A stretch of 64,000 bases of DNA from Sarocladium kiliense (Eukaryota; Ascomycota; Sordariomycetes; Hypocreales; Sarocladiaceae), in NCBI GenBank assembly GCA_030734395.1, contig JAUZTG010000047.1, positions 496,001 to 560,000 on the forward strand, written 5' to 3'. The first letter of the stretch is position 1. Each line of letters starts with the position of its first letter. This document shows, in pieces, positions 11,511-23,442 of the stretch. The position numbers were made by a program, and so were the translations under genes. The notes below the pieces were generated by a model. That model was not told the DNA's origin and made no database searches. It worked only from the letters and a program-made list of their open reading frames with translations.

Positions 11511-14500
11511 TGGAACGTATTGTAGACGCCACATGGCATTTTTCTCAACTCAAGCGATGCATAATGATGAACTTTTTCCTTCCCGAATCACGAGCTCCCC
11601 GTTGTGCTGTGCCACATAAGAAATGCAGTAGGTCTCTCATGGGCGCGGTACCCTATGAAGCCAAGATGTCGCCAAACCACAACAGCGGCCCTTCGACTCA
11701 GTCAAGCATCCCTCATAATTCTTCGAGTCACTCATCACGTAACACTTCATTTCCTCCTTTTCTCGGCATCCGCCGAACTCATTCCTCAACAGTCAACTCT
11801 ATCTCACCTCCAGCCATACGCCGACTTTCACGAGAACCACCAGTCCTCTTGATTAGGAGGTATCCGATATTTGTGTCTCGGCACTTGTCAGTCACTCTTG
11901 GCCATTCTACCTCCCTTGCCCAGAAGAAAGCCTGGTCACCTCGATCGCCCAGCCTTCCACTCGAAGTCTTGGCTGAGCACAGCAAAGGCGCGGCGCCCAG
12001 GCTTGGAAGTTCAGAAAACAACTTTTGTTGGTAGCAAAAGATTTATGTGCTGCCCGCCCTTTCGCTACCCGTGCCATCGGTGCAGGATCAGAACGCGGAG
12101 CCGGTGAACAAGAGACTTGGCCTGGCAGGGATAGTCGATCGACGGAAGGGTCTAAGACATTCAATTCTAATCGTCATGATATCTAGCGTGGTGGTGGTGA
12201 AGCTAGATTTGAAAGCGTGTGGGATGGACGTGATTGTCGTGGGGTGTTCGCTGGGACCTAGCTATCAGGGCGATACGTACTCTCTACGAATGCTGAGGAG
12301 CACATCATAAAGTGCACCGCTTTTGTGGCCGAAGGATAATCGCTCAGCCAGCCACGCTTGGCCACTACATCAGAGTCTGGACTCTTACGGGAGCATATGG
12401 CCGGTTGTCTGTCTCGGGGCAGGATAGCTTCTGCGTTAGTAGGATGGGGTTTCGCCAAGCTGATACTCTCCCCTTTACGCTGTGTGATACCGATGCCGTT
12501 CACTGGTGGCGTTTCGTCAAACGCGGCATCGATAGGAAATCAAACTCGGACAGGCTGTTGCCTCTCCTGTCAGATCGTCGTGCGATCGGAGTTTGATATT
12601 CGTCATACCTGGCAACTGCTATCAATTTATGGTATCAGAGTCTCAAGGTACGATTTGACAAGGTAACCACAAGGTGAAGCATTTTCAAAAGTGCCAAATA
12701 GAAAGGCCGAAAGGCATCGAAGGGGTCGCAAGCTCCAACAAGAAGACTTTGGGTCACCCGCCGAGCCTGCCGGGAAGAGCCTAGGATAGCCTGTTCCAGT
12801 TGCTGGTGGCCACCCTGGGTCCCATATGACTGGACAGGATGGTTGTATCGCATCGAGACGGAATGAAAAGTGGAAGGGCTCTGATGAGCACATGCTTACC
12901 AGTCCATCTTGCGACTTTTGCCACTCTTCTGCGTTCAAATCATTCAAGTGAACCCACCAGCGTTCCCTGTCAGGCGATGCCTAAAATAAGCTTAAACGAT
13001 AGCAAGACACGGAACACGATCGGAGCATTCGTGGCAGTGGTTTCAATCCATATCATAGCCCGTCACAGAACGCATTCAAACAGAGTGACGATCTTCACCG
13101 TCACTCATGGCAAGTGCTCTCAGGAACGTTTCCAATACACGACTCGTCCGCCCGCTCTGTGTAAAGAGGCTCCATTCCATCTGGAACCGGGAAGCTATGG
13201 CCGGGCCGCAGCTAAAAAGGCAAAAAAAAGAAAGAAAACCAGGAACGAAAAGATGGGTGTGCCAGCAGAAGGCTGGGGGCCTGACGCTGTAACCTGGTTC
13301 TGAATTTCTGGGCGACGAGAGTCTGCCAATTCGCCAAGGACAGGTGAGTGGTCGCGCGTGAATCTTGTCCGCTTGGCAGAGGGTTGGCAAAACATTGGCA
13401 GTATCCTCTGGGTCAGCGGCCGTCCCCCCCTAAGGCTGTCTTTACAGGGCCTTTCGTTCCCTGGAAGATTCGTTTCTCCCTTCCAAGCCTCGAGCTTCCT
13501 GTCATTCTGTCGGCGAGATGTAGAGAAGGTTCAGTTCAGCCTCGTCGGCATGCTTCACCATATAAGTGAACGACTGTCGTCGGTTATAAGAATACCTTCC
13601 AAACGACTAGCGCGGCCTTTTTGGGCAGAAAGGTTTCGGCAGATGAGCACACGACATATCTGTCTGGTTCCCGCCCCCTGGTCGAGACATCGGAAGGCCC
13701 GTAAGGCAAAAAAGAACTCACTGGCGGGAATAATAGTCCCAAGTTCATGGCCCGGGGGGGGAAGGGGTTGGCCCGTCTCAGGCGCATCAACAACGGGAGA
13801 AATCGGTGATTGGGATGCTCGCTGGCACTGTACCGCAGCTAGCTACTGTAGCTAGCACTGCGACACGCAATCAATCAACCAGGCAGATCCCTCAAGAATT
13901 GCCGCGACGGCGCTGAAACTACCTGTACAAGTGACTTCCTCGGCATTGCTTGGCAGGGGGGCGCATCCCCGTCGGGCCAAGAGCCTCGTGAGGGAGGCCA
14001 CGTCCCAGGGCGAGCAGACGACGCTCCACTGTTTATGCTTATATTTAAGCGTCTGGCCAACCGTATCTCTGTATTGTGGACTGTCCTCCTCGTGATTCGC
14101 CAGCGCGGCTCTGAGTCTGCTCATCCGCCAAGCGGCAGCGCCAAGTAGGCGCCAAGCTTAGCCGAGCCTTGTTCAGCCTGCACACGACATCACCGGTGCG
14201 TCTTGGGGGTCTTGGGAAGTCTTGGGGAGTCTTGGATATCACCTGCCAAGTGCTTGTCCTCGTACCAGCTACTTTCCCTCGTCTCTCGCTCGCTGCCCTT
14301 CTTTGTGGCAGTGATCGCTCAGCCATCAAAGCTGACGCTGCTTCTGTATCTTCGGCTTCATACACCTGGGGTATGTATCTGTCTTCACTCAGGTCGGACA
14401 TCATCACAAAGCCTCGCTTGGCAAAGGTCTCACATTGTCGAGGCTGTCTCTCTCTTTGAAGGCCCTGGACCATATAGCGTGGGGAGCAAGTGGACGCCAT

Positions 14501-15349
14501 CGATAGTCTCCTGTCTGCCTGCCCCCCGTGGAGCCCTCCATCGGGGTTGGACGGGGGCGACTGTGTTGCAGGACAACGATTTGCTGTCTCAATGTGTCAA
14601 TACCTCGATCCCACGGGATGGATTTGATAATTACATCATGTTCTGCCCGTGGCCACCCACTGCCACAGGTACTTCCCTAAGAGATACGTAGTCACTGCGA
14701 CTCCATCACCACCCACAGGCATGGCCGAGCTGTCGGGGGTGGTCACTCGCCGGCATCCACATGCCTCTGGGTCTCTTATTCTTCTTGTCTTCCGTAGCGC
14801 GCGCTCTCCGGCTCCCAATCCTGCTACCATTCCCGCCTCATAATCCCCTCGTCCCCGGCCTGCACAGACCTGTTGGACAATCATCGTTTCAGCCGCGATC
14901 CGACGATTGTTCCTTTTCCTCGCTCTCTCTCCGTCTCTCATCAAGACTCCCTATCTCTCCCTTCTCCCTATCATCCTCTGTCCGTCACTAAAAATAAATG
15001 GCAATCCTCCCCTGCCGGCTTACATATCCTTGACCTCGAATCACGGACCCTCGAAGCATGAGCCATTAAACCCTTCCGTCTCCCAGCCTTTCACGACTCC
15101 ATTCGTGGTTGTGCTCCTCCGTTTCCCTCATCGACCTCCCCCGATCGCCTCTTTTTCCCTCTCTCATCAACCTCACGCCTCCTCACCCTCGTCTACTTTC
15201 TTCCTTTTTCAAGTCCTCCGGAGCACCAACACGTTGACCGTGTTTGGACTTGAAAATCAATCCGCCGTCCTTGCAGGTCAAGGAGAAAGCCGCCCGGCAG
15301 CAACCCGTCTCTTGGCACTTGAGCCCATCCCCCCAAGACCTTCTCCAAG
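11511..15349. other. Long gene-poor region ending in a pyrimidine-rich leader
   Basis: About 3.8 kb without a recognisable gene. Many ORFs of 60-175 codons occur on both strands, but none matches a family. From about 14.8 kb to the antiporter start at 15350 the plus strand is markedly C/T-rich and is probably the antiporter promoter and 5' leader. A 9-bp-arm palindrome lies at 13838-13856 and a G8 run lies near 13755-13765. A non-coding RNA is possible, but nothing identifies one. Confidence 0.5.
13838..13856. repeat. Perfect inverted repeat GCTAGCTAC/GTAGCTAGC
   Basis: Two 9-bp arms separated by one T. It could be a dimeric protein-binding site or a chance palindrome. No gene start is close by. 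Confidence 0.6.
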
Positions 15350-17415
15350 ATGCCGGTCCTCAACCCTAGTGAGCTGAACATCGTCGTTTCAGTAGCGGGT
15401 AAGCATTGGATCAACAGCATGGCTGTTTCTATGTTGTTGGTGAGAAGTGAACCGCTAATACTTTCTCAGGTGGCTTCCTGCTCGCGTACGGCATCATCTC
15501 AGTCAAGCTTAAACAAACATGGTACCTTGGCGAAGCCCGTATGTGAACTCAAGCCCTGCTTCGTTGTAGAGGCTGTTCTTTTTGCTGACCAGCTCCAAGT
15601 TCCGGCTATGCTGTTTGGTATCATCCTTGGACCAATAGCTGGCAGACTCTTACAAACAGAGAAATGGGGTACCGCAACAGAAGGACAGACGCGGGACATT
15701 ACTCTTGTATGTCAGAGCAAGGAACGAGACCGAGTGAGAGTGCGGACGACTTACTGACATCTTTAATAGGGTCTGACCCGAGTGGTGATCGGCTTGCAAC
15801 TGGTCATCGTCGGATATCAGTTGCCAGCCCAGTACAACGTGAAGCGAATTAAGGAGTTGTTCATGTGTCTGATTCCCGTCATGACCATCATGTGGCTGGC
15901 CACTACTCTCTGTATGCTGGCGACCATCCCCAAAATCACCCTCCTTGCCGGTCTCGCCATCGCCTCCGCTGTCACCTGTACCGATCCCGTCCTTTCACAG
16001 GCCGTTGCCAAGGGTAAGTTCCCGAAAGTCTCCGAACGACTTCATGATACTGACCTCTGATGCAAAGGCCCCTTCGCCGACAAGTATGTTGCCCGTCATC
16101 TGCGTGAAATCATTTCAGCCGAGGCTGGTCTGAACGACGGTTTCGGCTTCCCGTTCCTCATGTTGGCGGTGTACCTCATGCGTCATGCCAGTGGCAAGGA
16201 TACCGAAGCGTCTATCAACAGCTCAGACAGTGGCCACCATCTCATGGCCCGAGAAGAAGATGTAACCCGTCAGGGTGGTGGTCCAGGTGTGGCCATCAAG
16301 AACTGGTTCCTCGAGACTTGGCTTTACTTCGTCATCTTGTCCGCTGTCTATGGCGTCATTGTCGGTACAGTTTCCCGATATGGCATTGGTTATGCTCTGA
16401 GAAAGTGAGTTCACAGCTTCTTGATATTTCTGTCGAGGATTTTGCTAACTTTGATAGGCGTTGGATCGACGGCGAATCCTATGTTCTGTTCCCCACTGCG
16501 CTTGGTCTCTTCCTTGTCGGTACTTGCGGTGCGCTGGGCATTGACGATCTTCTCTGTTGTGCCGTTGCCGGCCACGCTCTCAACTGGGACGGCGAGTACC
16601 TCAAGGAGACCGAACGCCGCCACGACGAAGTCAACTCTTGTATTGATGTCCTGCTCAACTTTGGCGGCTTCATGTACATCGGCGCCATTATCCCCTGGTC
16701 GGAGTTCCACGATCCCGAAGGCACTGGTATCACTATCGGACGACTCTTCGGCATGGCCTTCATGGTTCTCTTCCTCCGACGCATCCCCGCAATCTTCATG
16801 GCGTATAAGTTGATGCCGGCTGTCGTGCAGAACTGGAAGGAGGCGCTATTTATGGGATACTTCGGTCCCATTGGCATCGGTGCCGTTTTCTATCTCGAGC
16901 ATGCCCGTCATCTCGTGCCCCATGAGGGTGAGGGAGACAAGGAGCAGGACGACCTTATCCGAGCCCTCGGACCTTGCATCTACTTCCTTGTTGTGTTCTC
17001 CATCATCGTCCACGGCCTCTCCATCCCGGCACTCGCGATCGCATACAAGTACATGGGTATCCAGCCCATCAAGGAGGACTCCGTCGAGATCCGCAGGAAG
17101 TCCTTGCGCCAAGCTACCCCATCCAACGCTGTCGACGGCGATTCCGACTACTTCATTGCCTACAACCGTTTCAGCCGTCCCGTTTTCGATCCCGAGGATC
17201 TCCCCTTCTCTCGTGCCAACTCCATGGCGCGCAGCATCGCACCGAGTGTCCGACCCAGCCTCTCTCACTCCCGACCACCGCCGGAGAACCGATTCGGCTC
17301 CGACGCAAACGCTAGCACCATGGAGATGGAGAAGCCGCGCAAGAACAGCCGGACGATTAGATACGACGATGATGAAACGAGAGGTCGCACGATTCGCTAT
17401 GACGACGATGTTTAG
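15350..17415 (+). CDS. Plasma-membrane Na+/H+ antiporter, Nha1/Sod2 family (CPA1)
   Basis: Six exons, 15350-15398, 15470-15538, 15600-15706, 15770-16013, 16068-16404 and 16458-17415, give 587 aa. It exchanges alkali cations for protons across the plasma membrane, for salt and pH tolerance. The order of hallmarks is LNPSELNIVVSVAGGFLLAYG (TM1), LGEALPAMLFGIILGPIAG, the transport-core SAVTCTDPVLSQAV with its TDP, and SAEAGLNDGFGFPFL with the Asn-Asp pair. The membrane domain spans about residues 10-430. The cytosolic tail is short, about 150 residues, against several hundred in yeast Nha1. It is Ser/Arg-rich and ends in a duplicated RTIRYDDD. No other gene overlaps on the sense strand; long antisense ORFs here are shadows. 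Confidence 0.92.
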
Positions 17416-17836
17416 AAAAGTGTGGGTGTTCATTCTGCGGGTTTCCTTCCTACGGTTTATGTAAGAAGAACAGGTTGGTGATAATTGGCACTGCAATCTT
17501 TTAAGGAGTCCATTTGGGGGATCTAGCGAGCATTGCCACATGCATTCTCTTTTGCGAGCAGAGCGGTATCGGCGACGTTGAACCGATAGAAGATAGAATT
17601 GCTCGAAGGCGATACGTGGATCTAGTCCTTTACCAACATTAGCATTTGTACAGCGCAAGATAGAACTTGGCATTTGCTTTACACGTGTCTCCCAAACTCG
17701 CATCTGTGCTTCCTTGCAAGTTCCTCTACGGGTTTTCTCAAGGAGTTTCTAAGCCGGTAGGTAATGAGGCGGCGGCTCGGTGCGCTTATTGCTTTCGGCG
17801 TCTGTGATGTAGGTATTGGCTTATGTATGTTGCCCA
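17416..17836. other. Convergent 3' intergenic region
   Basis: 420 bp between the stop codons of the antiporter (plus) and the half-cluster regulator (minus). Nothing beyond 3' untranslated sequence is expected or seen. Confidence 0.6.
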
Positions 17837-20057
17837 TCAGGTGGCGAAGTGACCCCATTCGCCCCAATTCAATGGCAGGCCTATGTCGAGATTCGCTTCC
17901 AAAGCATCTTCGACAGCAGTAAGGTTGAAATTTGGATCAATATGGCCGAACAGATCTTGTCCTGACACAGCATCAACCATCGAGAAGTCAACAAGATTGT
18001 CCAAACCCGTCGCAGTGTCGATGGCAGTCAGGTCTGCGAGAGGTAGCACGTTTTGGCTTGGTGGCGCGCTTTCGTCCGCCGTCTGAAGTGCGGCGGTACT
18101 TTCAGCTGGAGGTGTTGCCTCCTTAGTCAACGTAGTTGCTGCACGCTCCATCTCCTTCATGACTCGCTCTCCCAAGTTGGCAACGACCCTAGCGCTCCAA
18201 AAGAAGTCTCCGAAGTTGCGCAACATCTCGCAATTCCTTCGGAAAGCATTCATGGCTCTGGCTCGGAACATTGGCAGACGGCTATGCCTCATTTTGCGAT
18301 ACTCCACGCTCAGAGCGAGAGACATGGCGTAGGGCACGAAGGGCATGGGGCTGAGGTGATCGCGTGGGATCGCACATGCGATGCGATCCGCTGCAAGAGA
18401 TCGCCGAGCATTTGATGACGGGGGAGGTAATGTTGAAGCAGCAGGAAGCGTTCCTGGCCGATGAAGTCTACACGATAGGATGATTACGGCGTGATAAAGT
18501 GTCTCAATCGTAGCTGGTTAAGCGTCAGAGGCATTCAAACTTTGAGGAGAAGCCAGTCAACTTACCGATGAGAAACGAGGGGACTCGCAATGCCTCGGCG
18601 TCAACGATCATGGCCTCCAGCACCGGCAGGTCCATGAACGCAACCTTCTGCGCACCAGACGCCTCGGCCGTTGGACCCGGCCGGTAAAGGTCAATGACGT
18701 GGTCTAACCATTGTATAACGCTTAGGAGCAGTCGAAAACAAGGTGGCTGCTTGCGGATACAGTTGGTGAGGTTTGTGCCGATATCTCTCTCATGCATCAC
18801 GCATGGGCGGCCATACTGCGCAGCATTAAGTCTGTCGAGCGCCCACACGGCGCAGAAAAGCGACTCCAGCTCATCACAATTCGGCGCATCAAAACCCAGC
18901 AGCTGTAAGCCAAGTGTTTGAACATGATGTATGGCTCTGCCTCCAAGCTGCGCCGGCAGGTCTGCCTCTTCCGGACAGGTCGGTTGTGTGTACATAGACA
19001 AGATAGTGAGAGCGCGAATGTGAAGCACTCTGTCAGGGATGAGGCTGGTTTCTAGTGTTGCTCTCACAGCAGAGGAAATCGTTTGAGAGAACTCTTGCGG
19101 CGAGAGCAGGCCTGCGCCGTGGCCCTGTAGGTGAAGGTACTGTGCCGAATTCGGATCTGTAGATGCAGCTAAGCATATTAGTTGCTTGAGGATGATCTCA
19201 GTCGGGCTCGCGGGGTCACCAGTAATGGCCGACTGGGGAATGACTGGAAAGATAGGGTGAATCTTTTGGTAGAACACAGCTTTCAGCTTCTCAAAATCTC
19301 CTGGCGGTGGCATGGTCGTCATGCAGTGCTCCTTGACAAATGGCAGAAGGAAACGGTCCATGGCTTGCGGGGGTCTTGATGTGATGAACTGAGAACCCGA
19401 GCCTGAACCACCATTCCCATTGTTCAGGGACAACCAGATGCCAACGTCGTACTTCTGGGGGTTCTCGTTCTTCGACGGAGGGCCCATAGCCTCCATGAAC
19501 ATAGCTTCCGGGTTAAGATCGCCAACGAACCGGGTCTGTGGTTTCGAAGACTCGCTAGGGCTTGACAAAGACGCGTCTTGTGGCGTGCGTTGCTGTGAGT
19601 AGGCTGATGGCCGGCGCTGCCCTGCGTTCGCACCATAGCCCATCGCGGTGGCGGCGGATGCGCCGTTCATTACGACTGGCGTTGCCTCTCGCGCCGGAGA
19701 ACTGGAGAGTGGTCAGTTGGTGGCCGAGTTTGAATCATGGGGAGTACTCACGTTTGATACGCGGAGGCTGAGTCTTGTGTTTCTAGTTGGTCATTTGCTG
19801 TTGTGTCTGGCGCCGAACTCTCGGCAGAGTCCTCTGCGTGGATGCAGCGTCTCTAGTGCCTGGTCAGTCCCCTTTATCGCTCGCCGGGCCCATGAGGCCG
19901 TGAAGAAGAGTACGCGCGACTGAAACCCTCATCTCGTTGTGCTTACCTTCTTTTTCCGGCACGCCTCACAAGCATGTTGTACTTGTTTGCGCTTCACAGG
20001 TAGACCACCACGGTTGGGGTCTGAAGCAACGAATTTGACTTTGACAGAAGACGACAT
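17837..20057 (-). CDS. Fungal transcription factor with half zinc cluster
   Basis: Four exons, 20057-19947, 19852-19752, 19701-18566 and 18513-17837, give 674 aa with all phases consistent. The N-terminus is basic and contains ACEACRKKK/RRCIH across intron 1: cysteines at residues 30, 33 and 40 (C-x2-C-x6-C). The second C-x-C half of a normal Zn2Cys6 cluster is absent; the next 60 residues hold no cysteine. A linker with FVGDLNPEAMFMEA precedes a fungal transcription factor middle homology region (AVFYQKIHPIFPVIP, then GRAIHHVQTLGLQL and a DRLNAAQYGRPC motif). It is probably nuclear. Its targets are unknown, although it is divergent from the lectin-like gene at 21056. Confidence 0.82.
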
Positions 20058-21055
20058 GACTGCAAGATGACTACACAATCACCCAGGTCTCTCCAACTGC
20101 TGCTGATGTCCGTCAAGGGACGATGGCTGCTGCTGACAAGGTCTCCAACGCTTGAGTACCACGGTGGTCCACGTTGAGCATCGTGACAGGTGAAATGTCG
20201 GATTGCGGTCAGCACATGTCCCGTATAGAGCTTCTCTGCTGTATTGACAGTTCTGCCGTTTTGCGGGAGTCGATCAAGCCAGTCTGTCAATGTGACGATC
20301 TTTCTTGGGGTGATGTTGTGCCATTGCCCAGTGAAGAGTCAGAGACGCGATGGCGGGGCACCACGTTCAAAGTCTTAAACTTTCGATTAGTCATCGAACG
20401 ACTGTGGCGCCAAACGAGCGATGCTCAAGGATACGAAAGTAGTGATTCAAGTGAATATGTCCAATCATCATTTCAGACTTCTTCGCGTCCAACTTTGATG
20501 GCCTGCTGAAGGGATTTGAATGGTTCTGGTTGATTATCATTGAAGTGACGATCCTACGATGTCACTTAGGTTAAGTTTGGCTTACCCTGGACAGCCGGAA
20601 CCATAGTCATGACCAAGAATCTACTACGACTCTTCACGTTGATGAGTCTTTGTCGTTACCTGAAGCTTGTGTTCCTTTTGAGTATGGCGGCTCATTCTTC
20701 TCTACTAGTAGCCCTGTGCCTCATAACCATTGGGGTCCTGAAACTGTCTGTGAGGTTGACATGACCCATAGCAAGACTCGAAGAACTTACTCAACTCGAT
20801 CAGAAGTCATGGCAGGAGAAGAGCTGAAGTATAAGTGGTCAAGCCACGTTTACAATTGCTGACCCAACGCTCGTGCAATCGCTAGAGACTGACGGTCGTC
20901 CAAGCTCTGCACCGAGTCACTGCAGACGGGTTTGCCCGCCACAATTAGATGAGCACAAGTAGCAATTCCACCGCGAGACTCCCTTCAACCGTCCCCTATG
21001 CTGCGAATATATCGTTAGGAGATTCGAATTCCAAGCTAATCGGCGTGTATCCACC
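20058..21055. other. Divergent intergenic region
   Basis: About 1 kb between the starts of the half-cluster regulator (minus) and the lectin-like gene (plus). Only short unrecognised ORFs are present. It presumably holds both promoters. Confidence 0.55.
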
Positions 21056-22811
21056 ATGACTACTCCTCCAGGAAGAACTTATAGCCCTGCTAGGGCACCA
21101 ACACCTCGCAGACCCCCTCGACCTTTCAGCGTCATGCCCATTGTAGCCGAATACCCGCCAAGCATTCGCAATGTGAGGCTAGACATTCAGACTGACGCGA
21201 GGCCAGCATCAGTATGGTCGTCCGACGATGACGATGTGATGCGAAGACGGTGCGCAGCATTCTTCAGGCCTAAGGAAGAGCAAGCCCCTGCGGCTCTGAC
21301 GGGCGATAGTGGCAGCGGAACAGATGCCAGGAAGAGAAGGCTTTGGCTGATCTTGGGAATAGTTGCCGTCGGACTGATCATCATAGCCGCCGTCGTTGGA
21401 GGCGTTCTGGGAAGTCGTGTGAGAAGCAGGGGCGAGGATATTGAGGGTGGAAAGCCGGCCGCCTCAGCACCCTCGGAGTCTGGCACAACGATAGGATCCA
21501 TCGAGGCCACAGTAAGTGCGTCAAGCGAGGACCCTAAAGAAACCGGAGCAAAGGTCACCATACAGGAGGGTTCAAAAATCGGCTCGACCATCGCCATGCC
21601 ATTCGAAGACCCTTACCGCGTGGTTGTGTTTCTCAATGCCGACGGCCATCTCGCGACATCGATATGGACGGGCAGCAAAATGGAGACCTTCCCGGTAACA
21701 TCAGACACAGACTCGGGGCTTCCAAAGCCAGCAAAATTATCGCCATTGCACCTGATAGTTCTCTACCAAAGCGATGCCGTAAACATACTATATGTAGACG
21801 AGGATCATTACCTCAGTCTCGCCACAATGCCAGCACGCGGAGATCGCGGCAAAGGCACATGGAGAGGGGGCCGCATCGAGACCGGCGATGATGGTACCGA
21901 TAAAAGCAAGCCTGAGAGGCATCAAACGACGGGCGATCTCCGAGTGACTTTTGAGATACACAACAACGCCGACGACATCTTCGAGGGGCGCTCGGCCGAT
22001 CGCGTTAACATACTCTACGAGGAAGGGTCCGAGAAACATCGCGGGAAGGATAAGTATACCCTTTTGTCCACCGTCGCTCCAGATGATCCGACAAGGTGGT
22101 TTGTGAACAGGTACCAGCTCAGCGAAGGCGAGGATGACCCGATGAACCCCCAGAAAGGCTCCCAAGGTCTCGTCTTGATGCCAACGTTCAAGGACTTGGA
22201 CTCGAACCCACGGATGCAGTCTGGCGTTCGCATAATCTGGGACCTGTCGAATAAGGACCACGACTCGTCATTTGGGGTCATGAAGTGCAAGGTGAAGAGC
22301 AACACAGAACTGAACGGATGCTGGTTCGATATGGGCCATTGGGAAAGTAGGTCTTACCTGTTACTGAGAGAGCATTTCCCAAGTGCGAGGACGCTGACAT
22401 CTCGCAGCTGAAGAAGAGCATGATCAATTCCTTGCCATGCCCAAGCCGCTGAGCTTCACTTACCAACATCTTATTAACCCGGACAAGTCAGATCCCCAGG
22501 CTTTCGTTCTGCTAGTCCTCGACGGAAGGAACGTCTTCACAGAGCTCTACTGGGACGGCAGTAAGTGGAACGGTATGCGGCGGTTTTTAGCCGTCGAGGA
22601 CGAGTCATACAATGCAACGCGTCCCTTTAGCAGCATCGCGATCACCGATGATGGAAGCTTGTTTGGGGTCTCAGACGGGAAGTTGAGGTGGTATGTGAGG
22701 TTAGGGAGTTGGTGGAAAGGCGGCTTTGGCGAGCATGACGCGGGCTGGAAGTTGGTGGAGGTTGTAAATACCACACTTGTGGACGCTGGCGAGGACTCGA
22801 GTGCGCAATAG
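21056..22811 (+). CDS. Type II membrane protein with fucose-specific-lectin-like propeller
   Basis: Two exons, 21056-22346 and 22408-22811, give 564 aa. A Pro/Arg-rich cytosolic N-terminus with an acidic patch (residues 56-60) is followed by a basic stop (ARKRR), a single membrane helix at about 97-119, a Ser/Thr-rich stalk and an extracellular domain. That domain has repeated beta-blade segments ending in W-D/G motifs (HLATSIWTGSKMETFPV, VFTELYWDGSKWNG, LRWYVRLGSWWKGGF). This is the architecture of AAL-like fungal fucose lectin propellers on a membrane anchor, a common but uncharacterised Pezizomycotina family. Sugar specificity cannot be judged, since binding residues vary. Only some blades are clearly visible. 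Confidence 0.7.
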
Positions 22812-23442
22812 GCAGTGCTCCAGCTTGTACTCTGGAATAAACGGTATACTCTGCATCAATCAGCATTTGTATGCGAAGTTGTTCCTTGCCATGTTGCTCC
22901 GTCATAACAGGTCATATCTTGCCTCTTGAAGAGCACGTCTCCGTGGTGACCGACATGAGGTCGCACAGATGGGCCACTCTGGACAGCCAAAGACCGACAA
23001 CGCGTCTCTCCCGGTCTCGAACCACGCGACCGTGTTGTCAACGGTTGGCTTATAGTCTACGCGCCGCTGCCTACGCGCCGCTGCCTCCGCGCGGAACCGT
23101 GATTCTTGGCCCGGCGGGGCGGCGCGGTGCCGATGAGGCGGGCGCTAGTCTATCTTGGGAAGTAAGTAAACAATCATCCAAGGGTCCACGACGACGTGGG
23201 GAGAGACAGTAGAGCTGTCTGCCTGGAGCGGGTGGGCATTGGTGTGTCGTGAAAATGACTTTCGGTTTGTTTACTTTCTCTTGAAGCATCTTGGATTTTG
23301 CAAAGTCGAGCTGGTGTCCAATCTGATCTAAGGACAAACTTGTCTTGTCGATCACCTTCATGACACAAACAAAGTGAACGCTTGCCCACTTGCATTGTGA
23401 TCTGACGCTTTCAACCGTTGACAATTCATTGCTGCGCTCGCA
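22812..23442. other. Intergenic, contains a 14-bp tandem duplication
   Basis: 630 bp between two same-strand genes. The only structure seen is the GC-rich tandem repeat at 23057-23084. The rest is presumed 3' and 5' untranslated sequence. Confidence 0.55.
23057..23084. repeat. Perfect tandem duplication of a 14-mer (CTACGCGCCGCTGC)
   Basis: Two adjacent identical 14-bp units, followed by a partial third (CTCCGCGC). It lies in GC-rich sequence about 360 bp upstream of the coiled-coil gene. Confidence 0.85.

Noticed and set aside
16846..17703. 285-codon minus-strand ORF opposite the antiporter
   Set aside because: Shadow of the antiporter coding exons. Arg/Gly/Val-rich composition, no domain.
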